Shown here: positions 1-9,502 of the stretch, piece by piece
Layout of the letters: every line of letters begins with the position of its first letter
Position numbering within the stretch: position 1 is the first letter of the stretch
Source of the DNA: Leptobrachium leishanense
Taxonomy: Eukaryota > Chordata > Amphibia > Anura > Megophryidae
Direction of reading: 5' to 3'
Length of the DNA: 64,000 nucleotides
Assembly (NCBI GenBank): GCA_009667805.1
Contig: CM019066.1
Span: 113,760,190 to 113,824,189, forward strand
The notes under the pieces: model-generated
Seen by the model: only the letters and a program-made list of their open reading frames with translations
Told to the model about the DNA's origin: nothing
Databases searched by the model: none
Program-made: the position numbers and the translations under genes

Positions 1-38
1 CGTCATATGTAGGCACCCATTGCCAGCGTCTTCACCAT

Positions 39-263
39 ATGGTGCAGGACTACCTTGGGGAAAGGGCAGACCTGGATACCTTTCCAGTAGATGATCCACT
101 GGCTTACTGGGTGTTGAGATTGGATCACTGGCCAGAACTTAGCCAATATGCTATGCAGCTACTGGGTTGCCCTTCATCTAGCGTGCTTTCCGAAAGGACG
201 TTCAGTGCCGCTGGAGGTTTTGTCACAGACAAAAGAGTGCATCTGTCCACCGACTCTGTAGAC
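39..263 (+). pseudogene. hAT transposase C-terminal dimerisation fragment
   Basis: The open frame carries the hAT C-terminal (hATC) signature: a PLAYWVLR-type segment, then SSSVLSERTFSAAGG. In active hAT transposases this region drives dimerisation and forms part of the catalytic core. It is almost identical over its length to the fragment at 54237-54470, with a few substitutions. The frame is cut at about 263 by foreign sequence, so the last 20 or so residues are lost. The upstream catalytic and BED-finger regions are outside the window. It is a dead fragment. Confidence 0.8.
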
Positions 264-665
264 TCTGGACGTACTTACTGACTGACGACAAGGTAGTGGC
301 CACACACAGTCGGTTTTTTCACTGACATATTTTTTGACTGATGTAGCAGGGAAAATAAATTACAATGAAAGAACATTCTGTCCGTCAAAAATGCTGGACG
401 TATAAATGCAGTCCGTCTGACCTTGTTGCATCACTCACACACAAAGCTATGCGGACGTTGTGGACGTGGCGCACTCTGCATGTCCGTTCTAGCAGTATTA
501 CGTTCTTGCCTAACCTGCGTCCGTTTGCACCATCCGTCAGCCCCCGCACTTCTGTGCGGATGTACTTCGTGTGTGGGGCTCTATTTAACACAATTGTATG
601 CTATCACGGACGTACTTATGTACGGGCAACACGGACGTTAACACTGCGTTCGTCTGACCCCAGCC
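264..665 (+). mobile_element. Harbinger-like MITE, 5' truncated
   Basis: The sequence matches the MITE at 59442-59888 from its internal part through the right terminus (..GTCTGACCCCAGCC), followed by TTA at 666-668. About the first 50 bases of the element are missing at the junction with the hAT. The interior is dense in CGTCCGT/ACGGACG words, like the other copies in this window. Open frames in it are by-products of the repeat. Confidence 0.7.
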
Positions 666-671
666 TTACTG

Positions 672-1080
672 AAGGCTTAATGATCTTAACATGTACAGCT
701 TGGAAAAAAGACGAGACAGAGGAGATATGATAGAAACATTTAAATACGTAAAGGGAATCCACAAGGTAGAGGAGGGGAGTATATTTAAAAGGAAACAAAG
801 TAGCAAAACAAGAGGACATAGTCTTAGATTAGAGGGGCAAAGGTTTAAAAGTAACATCAGGAAGCATTATTTTACTGAGAGGGTGGTGGATACATGGAAC
901 AGTCTTCCAGTTGAAGTGGTAGAGGCTAAAACAGTAATTGAATTTAAGCAGGCATGGGATAGGCATAAGGCTATCCTAAACAAAAGATAAATCCAGGTAA
1001 AGTATCCATGTAATTGGGCAGACTAGATGGGCCGAAAGGTTCTTATCTGCCGACATCTTTCTATGTTTCTATGTTTCTAT
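672..1080 (+). mobile_element. CR1 LINE 3' end
   Basis: The 409 bases match the 3' end of the long CR1 at 39262-42014 almost base for base, including the last coding segment and the 3' UTR with GATGGGCCGAAAGG. It ends in the short tandem tail TTTCTATG, the microsatellite-type tail usual for CR1. The coding part is the C-terminal end of ORF2 only. It directly follows the truncated MITE and is followed by hAT sequence. Confidence 0.8.
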
Positions 1081-1440
1081 GATACTTGATGGCCTGGCAT
1101 TAAAGGCAGAATATCTGGGTGCACTGACGCCCATTGCCAGATCAAAAACTTTTCAATATAGGACCACATGGTCCACCCCTGCATTCTTCCACCATACCAC
1201 AGAGGGGTTACTGTATGATGATACTTGCTGGCCTGGCAGTCTTGCACCAAAGGCAGAATATCTGGGTGCACTGACGCCCATTCCCAGATTCATATCTTTT
1301 TAATATAGGACCGCATTTGTCCACCCCTGCATTCTTCCACAATACCACAGAGGGGTTACTGTATGATAGTACTTGCATGCCTGGCACTAAAGGCACAATA
1401 TCTGGGTGCACTGCCACTGACGCTTGTATCAGATTCATAT
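1081..1440 (+). repeat. Tandem repeat of about 140-147 bp in the hAT 3' region
   Basis: Units begin near 1081, 1219 and 1365, each holding ACTTGCTGGCCTGGCA-like, AATATCTGGGTGCACTG and CCACCCCTGCATTCTTCCAC-like segments. The other hAT copy has two comparable but more diverged units at about 54560-54760. The remaining stretch to 2062 is the common 3' end of this hAT family with no gene. Confidence 0.65.
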
Positions 1441-2077
1441 CCTCAGAGGGGTTACGGTGTGACGGCACTGTTGCCGACGATAAAAGACCAATTTTAAAGC
1501 ACCTATTGTTACTTTCATCCAAAGCCTGCATAAATTTCACAATAATTTAGCCAAAAAAATCACTAAACTTTTTCTGCGCGTCCTAAAATGTCTTTTCATA
1601 CAGGCTGCCGCCCCAAGCAGTTGTTTATGGATAGATTAAAGGAAAAGCATTTACCGTCATATGAAACGTAATTTTTTTTGTTTTTAAGTGTTTCTATACA
1701 TCCTAGAAATCCGCCACTTCACGGGCAGGTTATGGGGACCTCCTAGGCACGATATTTGAAGGAATTTCTGTTTTTTATTTTTAACCCTTATTTCATGGAA
1801 AACTCACTGTCCCTTTAAAAACGTTTTTTTTTTTACTTTTTGTCCTTGTTTCCTGTCCCCCAGGGCACTACCCGGACCCCCATACACCTTTTATGGCAAA
1901 TATGTAGCATATTTGCCCTCTTGGAGGGCACTCTGAAAAACCGAATTTTCAGCCCCATTGAGTCGCATGGGGTTCGAGTTCGGGTTCGGGTTCGGTCCCG
2001 AACAAATGGAAAGTTCGGGTTCGGGCTCGAACCGAACTCGGGGAGTGTTCGGCTCATCCCTAACCTGTAATACACAT

Positions 2078-2920
2078 TGTCACGGAACGGACATGAGAGC
2101 TCTTTTCAGCGAGCCACAGGACTAAAGACTGAACCCTTTTTAAAGACCATTTTTCCGGTTTTCGTTTTGCGTGTGAGCCTATGGACCTCTTATTTTATTG
2201 CTAGATGTGGTTTTATTGGTGTAATGTAATAATAAATGTACCCTGTATGATGTGACTGTAAAAGTATGAAAGAAACCGTTTGTATGTGTTTTTCCCCGTT
2301 GCCATTTTGCTCATCCCAGCATGGTTTCACAGAACAAAGGATCTCATGCCCCAAGATGGAGGATGCAGTGGGCCAGAGGATTGGAGGCTTTTCCAAGACC
2401 TCATCTGCCTAATCCCCTGGACAATGGGAGAGCCTGAAAGGGCAAGATAGAGGATACAGCAAGCCAGCTGATTGGAGGCTTTTCCAAGACCACATCTGGA
2501 CAATGGGAAGGCTGATAGGGACCTGATAGGGAACAGGAGGCTGGGAAAGGAGCCAATCAGTGCTGGTTGTGTGGGTGGGGGAGTTGGTAATCTGTTTGTG
2601 TGAAGTTGTATAAATGACCCTGTTGAAACCGATAAAATTCAGTTCACTGTTTTAAAGCATACAGCCACGTCTGGTGTCTTCATTTCAGAGCTACAATCAC
2701 TATTGCAGGAGACACTCAGAGGTCTCCTGCATCACCACTCAACCCAGGAACGGGATCCCCAAGGCAACACCGCACAATCTCTCCAGACGCCGGACCAACG
2801 CCATTTCATCCTCCAGGCCGCTCGAGACGCCGAGTACCATGCCACTCGGTAGTCGGGCCGGACGCCATCAAAGGGGGGTCAGAGAGAGCAGGACCGCAGG
2901 CGGACTTACATCCCGTCACA
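2078..2920 (+). repeat. LTR-A of retrotransposon 1 (solo-LTR configuration)
   Basis: This 843-bp LTR is bordered on both sides by CACAT, as a solo LTR would be. It shares with LTR-C an 11-bp deletion (CACATCTGGACAATGG) that LTR-B lacks, and is followed by the same genomic flank as LTR-C. It therefore looks like a solo-LTR allele or copy of the right end, not the 5' LTR of the provirus to its right. Confidence 0.8.
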
Positions 2921-3135
2921 CACATTATATAGGGGCACAGTGTCACGGTCCGAACCCCCAGACCCTCTGGCACCCCTTTTGTTCCCCTCTTTTGTCATGT
3001 CCTGCATCGCAAATGGAGAAGCCTGGTGGCTCGCCTCCTTCCCACAGACTATGGGCCACAAAGACTGCTCCGACTTCCCCGAGTCGACCCGTGTGGGTCC
3101 AACCGTGTCCATCGGACTCTAGAAGGAGGGAGAAA
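2921..3135 (+). other. Rearrangement junction: flank + LTR2 start + internal 3' end
   Basis: Bases 2921-2940 are the genomic flank (CACATTATATAGGGGCACAG). Bases 2941-3010 are the first 70 bases of the LTR of the second retrotransposon, matching 7510-7579. From 3011 to 3135 the sequence switches to the 3' end of the interior of retrotransposon 1, matching 6522-6646 and ending in its polypurine tract. The switch falls at GCATCGC/AAATGGAG with no long homology between the joined partners. Confidence 0.85.
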
Positions 3136-3992
3136 TGTCACGGAACAGACATGAGAGCTCTTTTCAGCGAGCCACAGGACTAAACACTGAACCCTTTTTA
3201 AAGACCATTTTTCCGGTTTTCGTTTTGCGTGTGAGCCTATGGACCTCTTATTTTATTGCTAGATGTGGTTTTATTGGTGTAATGTAATAATAAATGTACC
3301 CTGTATGATGTGACTGTAAAAGTATGAAAGAAACCGTTTGTATGTGTTTTTCCCCGTTGCCATTTTGCTCATCCCAGCATGGTTTCACAGAACAAAGGAT
3401 CTCATGCCCCAAGATGGAGGATGCAGTGGGCCAGAGGATTGGAGGCTTTTCCAAGACCTCATCTGCCTAATCCCCTGGACAATGGGGGAGCCTGAAAGGG
3501 CAAAATAGAGGATACAGCAAGCCAGCTGATTGGAGGCTTTTCCAAGACCACATCTGCCTAATCCCTGGACAATGGGAAGGCTGAAAGGGACCTGATAGGG
3601 AACAGGAGGCTGGGAAAGGAGCCAATCAGTGCTGGTTGTGTGGGTGGGGGAGTTGGTAATCTGTTTGTGTGAAGTTGTATAAATGACCCTGTTGAAACCG
3701 ATAAAATTCAGTTCACTGTTTTAAAGCATACAGCCCCGTCTGGTGTCTTCATTTCAGAGCTACAATCACTATTGCAGGAGACACTCAGCGGTCTCCTGCA
3801 TCACCACTCAACCCAGGAACGAGATCCCCAAGGCAACACCGCACCATCACTCCAGACGCCGGACCAACGCCATTTCATCCTCCAGGCCGCTCGAGACGCC
3901 GAGTGCCGTGCCACTCGGTAGTCGGGCCGGACGCCATCAAAGGGGGGGGGTCAGATAGAGCAGGACCGCAGGCGGACTTCCATCCCGTCACA
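3136..3992 (+). repeat. LTR-B (5' LTR) of retrotransposon 1
   Basis: This 857-bp LTR precedes the interior and is followed at 3993 by a CTGGTGGCAGCGG stretch in the primer-binding-site position; I did not match it to a tRNA. It retains the short CCTAATCCCTG segment that LTR-A and LTR-C lack. A TATAAAT box-like motif occurs near 3679. Confidence 0.8.
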
Positions 3993-4041
3993 CTGGTGGC
4001 AGCGGTGAGGATAGGCTCTCTGAACCCCTAGAAAAAAAAAC

Positions 4042-4641
4042 ATGGCAGGGTACGCCAACTACAAAAAAGACACCCTGCGGGGCATCCTGGAGAGCCGAGG
4101 AGGCACCCCGTGCTCAAAAAGTAAAGCTGCCCTGATCGAGGAACTGCAGGAAATGGACCAGGGAGCCGTGGGCACGCCAACCTTACCACCCACCCAGGCA
4201 TTGGTCCCCGAAAATTCCTTCCAAAGGAAAGTGTGGCAGCGGGTAGCCCTCTTCGGAGCCGCCCCGTCAGAAGCCGCTATACACAACGCCATCCAGGAGA
4301 TCCGGCAGGAAGAGGAACAAGAGAAGGACCGTCAGCACGAGCTGCGGATGGCGGTGCTCTGAGCAAAAAGGACTGAATACCCTGCCCCTGAACCCTACCC
4401 CGTAGAACCCTGGTTCGAGGTTGACAGCTCGACTGGAGCTTCATCCAGGGAATCTACACCCCCCAGCGATACTTCTTTTTGGACTTACAGCTCGCCTGGA
4501 GTTTTAATTGAGGAAACCGCACATCTCAGCGAACCTTGGATGGAGGCTTACAGCCCGCCTGGAGCTGCATCCGAGGACGCCACACCCCCCCATCGAGTGG
4601 TGGTGCCACTGTTCCAGCACCCTCGCAGACACGAGGGCTGA
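4042..4641 (+). pseudogene. gag-like protein with SAP-like N-terminus (one stop)
   Basis: The frame starts at ATG 4042, 50 bases after LTR-B, the normal place for gag. The first 40 residues (YKKDTLRGILESRGG..SKAALIEEL) resemble a SAP-type helix-loop-helix, a fold that in other proteins binds DNA or RNA. A TGA at 4360 interrupts it. The same frame then stays open to 4641 with short repeats of the type TYSSPG/AYSPPG. Downstream coding continues in another frame after a shift near 4640. No zinc knuckle is visible. The SAP assignment rests on pattern only; the gag assignment on position. Confidence 0.55.
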
Positions 4642-5453
4642 ATTCCCAAGAAGGCTACAGGAGGGCCCCGATCGGTATCATGGATCTACAGTTGAGCCCT
4701 CTGGGCCCGAGTGGCGGGACGAGATCTGCCAAGAACTCTGGTACGAGGCACTGTACCATGAAAGGGACTACCATGGTGTCAATGTTCCCTCCGACGCTGC
4801 CATCTACCAAGTGCAGTACAATGCCAGAGCAGCATTCCTGAAAGGCCGACCCCCAGAGGAGTGGGAGGCAGAGCTCCAATACCTGGTTCAGCAGGAGATC
4901 GCACTGGACGCCGCTTACCGGGTGTCCCAGTGGTTAATAGGCCCCCTGCTATCCCGCACCATCGACGGTGCCTCCACCGCAGGCCTCCACTACGGCGGCA
5001 CAGGGCTGCTATACGAAAGGATGGCCAACGACCCCGGGTTTGGAGAAGAGTCGGAGTGGCAGTTGGAGGAGATACTGGAACGCCGGGAAGAGGAACTCTC
5101 ATACGAGAGCAAGGACTTCAAGATAGAGGAACTGGAGTTCCTGGTAGAGCGCGAATGGGAGCTTGAGAAGGCCTACAGAAGGTTGTTGGACGACGCTCCG
5201 CAGTCAGGCCTAAGCTCCATGACCTGGGACTATCTGGCCGAAGAAGCAGACAGTCCAAGTGACATGGAAGTATTGGAGCCCGAGATGCTCCCATGGGTCC
5301 CCGTCGGGACCACAGTAGATGAGCCGGCCAGGTCGGAAGAAGCACGGCAGGTGCCAAGCGACCAGAATGGGCCGCGTAAAGGGTCCGAGTGGCCCAGAGA
5401 GGAAGTTATCCTCCCGCCCCCGCAAGATGACACTGTGCCAGTGTCCGCTTACC

Positions 5454-6235
5454 CAGCAGAAGAGCTGGCAACGGGGCAGAGTGCCGCTGACCTCTGCCCA
5501 TCCTCCACCATCTGCCCCGAGGAGCAGAAGGGGGATACCCTCGAGCTGCTTATCCCGCAGCCGCTTACCCATCCAACCCCCTGGACTTTGTTCCTGTACC
5601 CACCTCCCCAGCAGAAGAGCTGGCAACGGGGCAAAGTGCCGCTGGCCTCTGCCCACCCTCCATCGTCTGCCCCGAGGAGCAGAAGGGGGATACCCTCGAG
5701 CTGCTTATCCCGCAGCCGCTTACCCCATCCGACCCCCTGGACTTTGTTCCCACACCCGCTTACCCAGCAGAAGATCTGGCAATGGGGCAGAGTGCCGCTG
5801 GCCTCTGCCCATCCTCCACCATCTGCCCCGAGGAGCAGAATTAGATACCCTCGAGCTGCTTATCCCGCAGCCGCTTACCCCATCCAACCCCCTGGACTTT
5901 GTTCCTGTACCCACCTCCCCAGCAGAAGAGCTGGCAATGGGGCAGAGTGCCGCTGGCTTCTGCCCACCCTCCCTCGTCTGTCCTGAGGAGCAGAAGGAGG
6001 ATTTCCCCGAGCTGCTTACCCCGCAGCCGTTGACCCCATCCAACCGCCTAGATGTCGTTCCTGCGCCCGCTTCCCCAGCAGAAGAGCTGGCAACCGGACA
6101 GAGTGCTGCCGGCCTCTGCCCAACCTTCACCGCCTGCCTCGGGGAACCGAAAGAGGATACACCTGGGCTGCTTATTCCGCAGCCACTGACCCCACCGGAG
6201 ATGGAGGATGCCATTCTCCTGCCCGGGGACCCTTC
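5454..6235 (+). repeat. 156-bp tandem repeat, 5 copies, coding
   Basis: Units begin at 5454, 5609, 5765, 5920 and 6076, each starting CAGCAGAAGAGCTGGCAA. A 156-bp period is 52 codons, so expansion or contraction keeps the frame. Units 1 and 3 have picked up 1- and 2-base changes that shift the frame in this copy. Confidence 0.85.
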
Positions 6236-6631
6236 CTCGGCCTTGAACCCCCCAGCCGACGCACTGGCAATGGGGCAGAGCCTGTTTCAACTCTGCCCAT
6301 CTCCACACCCCTTTGGCCCGGAGGCCCCATGCAGCCACTGTTTTTTCCAACGGCTGACCAGGGCACTTGGGGCGCGTGCATTTAGCACCCGTTTTTCCCA
6401 GGTGCGCGATACCTCCGGAGGTGGTACAGGCGGTACCCCTTCCCGACCACAGGACCCTTATTCCGGAGGGGGTACCCCCAAAGACTTGTACCCCCAACAT
6501 GCCAGACACTGCCGCAAGGACAAATGGAGAAGCCTGGTGGCTCGCCTCCTTCCCACAGACTATGGGCCACAAAGACTGCTCCGACTTCCCCGAGTCGACC
6601 CATGTGGGTCCAACCGTGTTCGTCGGACTCT

Positions 6632-6646
6632 AGAAGGAGGGAGAAA
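6632..6646 (+). promoter_or_regulatory. Polypurine tract of retrotransposon 1
   Basis: AGAAGGAGGGAGAAA lies immediately before LTR-C, the place where plus-strand DNA synthesis is primed in LTR elements. The same tract precedes LTR-B at 3121-3135, showing that internal 3' end sequence lies to its left. Confidence 0.75.
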
Positions 6647-7489
6647 TGTCACGGAACAGACATGAGAGCTCTTTTCAGCGAGCCACAGGACTAAACACTG
6701 AACCCTTTTTAAAGACCATTTTTCCGGTTTTCGTTTTGCGTGTGAGCCTATGGACCTCTTATTTTATTGCTAGATGTGGTTTTATTGGTGTAATGTAATA
6801 ATAAATGTACCCTGTATGATGTGACTGTAAAAGTATGAAAGAAACCGTTTGTATGTGTTTTTCCCCGTTGCCATTTTGCTCATCCCAGCATGGTTTCACA
6901 GAACAAAGGATCTCATGCCCCAAGATGGAGGATGCAGTGGGCCAGAGGATTGGAGGCTTTTCCAAGACCTCATCTGCCTAATCCCCTGGACAATGGGGGA
7001 GCCTGAAAGGGCAAGATAGAGGATACAGCAAGCCAGCTGATTGGAGGCTTTTCCAAGACCACATCTGGACAATGGGAAGGCTGAAAGGGACCTGATAGGG
7101 AACAGGAGGCTGGGAAAGGAGCCAATCAGTGCTGGTTGTGTGGGTGGGGGAGTTGGTAATCTGTTTGTGTGAAGTTGTATAAATGACCCTGTTGAAACCG
7201 ATAAAATTCAGTTCACTGTTTTAAAGCATACAGCCACGTCTGGTGTCTTCATTTCAGAGCTACAATCACTATTGCAGGAGACACTCAGCGGTCTCCTGCA
7301 TCACCACTCAACCCAGGAACGGGATCCCCAAGGCAACACCGCACCATTTCTCCAGACGCCGGACCAACGCCATTTCATCCTCCAGGCCGCTCGAGACGCC
7401 GAGTACCGTGCCACTCGGTAGTCGGGCCGGATGCCACCAAAGGGGGGTCAGAGAGAGCAGGACCGCAGGCGGACTTACATCCCGTCACA
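6647..7489 (+). repeat. LTR-C (3' LTR) of retrotransposon 1
   Basis: This 843-bp LTR has the ends TGTCACGGAAC and CCCGTCACA, followed by the target duplication CACAT at 7490-7494. It is nearly identical to LTR-A over its whole length. Confidence 0.85.
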
Positions 7490-7509
7490 CACATTATATA
7501 GGGGCACAG

Positions 7510-8016
7510 TGTCACGGTCCGAACCCCCAGACCCTCTGGCACCCCTTTTGTTCCCCTCTTTTGTCATGTCCTGCATCGCCTTATGCAGGTTCTAGGACTT
7601 TTTTCCTCTGTATGCTCTCCAGGACTATAATTTGCATATGGACCAAGAACCACACCTGCCCCTAATTCTCCCTAATTACTTCTGCTTATGAGGAAGCTAC
7701 ACCCCTGATCCCACGCTTCCTCATTGAAGTTCACAACCTTATCTAGTGCAGACCTACTTCGTGAAGTTCCTGAGATCCTAGTCTACCAAAGAGATCCCTT
7801 TCTCCCCTCTGCTCTGGGTACCATCACCCATACCGGTATCTGTGTTTTCCCGCTTGCTATTTTTGTTCCCTGTATCAGTTTATTTAGTTCTGTTTGTTTA
7901 TTTGTAATACAAATAAACCCAGTAACCTGCCTAATCCCTGTCTTCTGCTGCTATATTACTGCATCCTGGGCTCACACTCACACTACTGCACGCCACGCTC
8001 GACGCAGGCCGCGACA
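7510..8016 (+). repeat. 5' LTR of retrotransposon 2
   Basis: The 507-bp LTR contains an AATAAA signal near 7911 and pairs with 14621-15125 at high identity, with a few substitutions and a 2-base indel. The first 70 bases were also copied to 2941-3010. Confidence 0.85.
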
Positions 8017-8476
8017 GAATGAGGAAGCCAAAAAACAGTGAGCCTGCAGTGATCATAGCCTATGTACAAACAGTGGCGTCGCTACGTTGGGGGCGGGGGG
8101 TGCGGCCCGCACCAGGTGTCACCACCCCTAAGGGTGACACCAAAGCACCTCCTCACGATTTCCTGACAAGAAAAAAAAACATCACGGGACTTGTCTTTGC
8201 GGAGTCAAACGCAGGGCTAGAGGGGCGTGGCATGTTTCCTGACCTGGCTGGTGGTGCTCAGCCAATAGCAGCTTGACCAGCCTCCAGCTTTATGCCACCG
8301 GTTTTGGATTGAAGATGGCGGACCACAGCGAGACAGCAATGGGCGAGCCCCTGGAGGGTGAGAAACAAATTGCCACGAGGACTGTATGGGGGGCGTATTA
8401 TTGCTGGGCCAATTTGTATCTGACCCCCAACTCCCAAGTAACCTTAACAGATGCTCCTCCTAATGGAGCAGCGGCA

Positions 8477-8660
8477 CTCAGCTTCTTCCGGGCTCTGTGA
8501 TCAGTCACGTGACACAGGGCTCCGGAAGAGCTACAGAGAGCCGCGCAAAGTGGAAGAGGGCATGGCTGCCTGAGTGTAGCATGCTGCTGCTGCTGCTACT
8601 GGACAGAAGAGCCCTAATCCATGGCCGCTCAGAGGAGAGGTGAGATGCCTTGTTCCTGTC
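8477..8660 (+). promoter_or_regulatory. Promoter-like hairpin with CACGTG and exon-like start
   Basis: Bases 8477-8531 form an imperfect inverted repeat (CTTCCGGGCTCTGTGATCA / reverse of TGACACAGGGCTCCGGAAG) whose centre is TCACGTGA, a perfect E-box palindrome of the kind bound by bHLH-zip factors. About 100 bp on, ATG at 8621 begins a short frame that runs into GAGAG/GTGAGATG, a good splice-donor sequence. I infer a remnant promoter and first exon of a mother transposon or a captured host promoter. No function is shown. Confidence 0.35.
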
Positions 8661-9502
8661 CCAACCTGCATCCCCCCTCCCCTGCAAGTAGTATCCCTTG
8701 TTTAGCTGAGCTGACAGGAGGAGACCCCGGGCTAATAACCCCTTCCCCTCCACACACAGGGTCCCTGGAAGGAGCTGTAGTGTGTGAGGGATCCTGTGTC
8801 CAAACACAGACATAGCCCCTGCTGTGAAGGAGAATATCTTCTCCACCCTATAATTTGCCTTTTTTATTATTTCCCCATCAATAAATGCTCTTTATTGCAG
8901 CTTTCTAGTGAACCTTTTATCTGTAGACTCTCTCCTCTTAGATTCTACCCTCCAGGGTTTCTTCCTGTTACAGCTTGTGGTTTTACTGTCAAAGGTTTTA
9001 TTATATGGATTAGATCTGTATTGCAATCAAATAGCGTCAACATTGACCAGGCTCAGCAATCTCAGCCTTCCAGGTGTTCTGGAACTATATTTCCCATAAT
9101 GCTCAATCTAATGAGCAGTTAAGCATGATGGTAGTTGTATTTTTAGAACACCGGGGGGGGGGGGCGCATGGTTGCTGACTCCTGACTTAATAAGTAATCT
9201 AAATAACTATATATTAATGTTAAATGTAGATCACTGCTTTGATGGACCTATACACAGTACAACTTGACAGCGCATGATTGAGACAGTTATTTATGCTTAT
9301 ACCTTTATGATATGTTCTGTATGATCTCCTTTAATCGCTTATAGACATTGACCAGTTTCTGGCTGCAGATCTCTGCTTGTGCTGTGGTCTGTTTTGGCAG
9401 TCAGAGAGTGAATCTGTATGTATTATTTACGTGTTAGCGCAAGGATAATGCAACCACTTATTACTGAGATTCTCAAAAACGTTATTAAAAAAATAATACT
9501 TA

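Larger units (their letters stand above)
1..2062 (+). mobile_element. hAT transposon, 3' part, broken by younger insertions
   Basis: This is the downstream part of the hAT element whose longer copy lies at 50110-55355. Bases 1-263 encode the transposase C-terminus and match 54216-54464; the 3' untranslated part resumes near 1081 and runs to the terminus at 2062. The end reads as the inverted repeat TAGGGATGAGC on the opposite strand. It is preceded by clustered TTCGGGTTCG-type subterminal repeats. The 5' part lies outside the window. A truncated MITE and a CR1 tail sit between 264 and 1080. The right flank is the tandem repeat also seen at 15126-15266, so this hAT inserted into that repeat. 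Confidence 0.8.
4640..6646 (+). pseudogene. Repeat-rich acidic/proline-rich protein of retrotransposon 1
   Basis: The second part of the element's coding region runs in frame +2 to about 5565, then shifts within a run of C bases in the repeat, and from about 5840 is read in the 5319-6665 frame. The N-terminal portion (4700-5300) is acidic, rich in E, W and Y and probably helical (EELEFLVEREWELEKAYRR). The C-terminal portion is five copies of a 52-residue proline-rich repeat containing PAEELATGQSA and CPEEQK. It ends with a basic tail near 6510-6640. I recognise no enzyme domain. It could be a long gag or a lineage-specific accessory protein. Confidence 0.5.
2078..7489 (+). mobile_element. LTR retrotransposon 1 with three LTRs (non-autonomous)
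   Basis: LTRs at 2078-2920, 3136-3992 and 6647-7489 all start TGTCACGGAAC and end CCCGTCACA. The outermost pair is flanked by the 5-bp duplication CACAT (2073-2077 and 7490-7494; CACAT also follows the first LTR at 2921). The interior 3993-6646 encodes a gag-like protein and a repeat-rich protein, but I see no aspartic protease, reverse transcriptase, RNase H or integrase motif in any frame. It is therefore a non-autonomous element, probably mobilised by a Ty3/gypsy-type partner. The extra LTR and the material at 2921-3135 are treated separately. Confidence 0.85.

Noticed and set aside
1840..2075. Arg/Val-rich frames near the hAT end
   Set aside because: They are translations of the TTCGGGTTCG subterminal repeats.
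5210..6572. Minus-strand frames opposite the 156-bp repeat
   Set aside because: They are shadows of a GC-rich repeat; the plus-strand order from LTR to polypurine tract fixes the coding strand.
2190..6965. Identical 68-codon minus-strand frames at 2190, 3248 and 6759
   Set aside because: They are the same LTR segment repeated three times; no motif and antisense to the element.
7724..8041. 105-codon frame in the LTR (and its twin at 14835-15197)
   Set aside because: It lies inside the LTRs and appears twice only because the LTR is duplicated; no protein motif.
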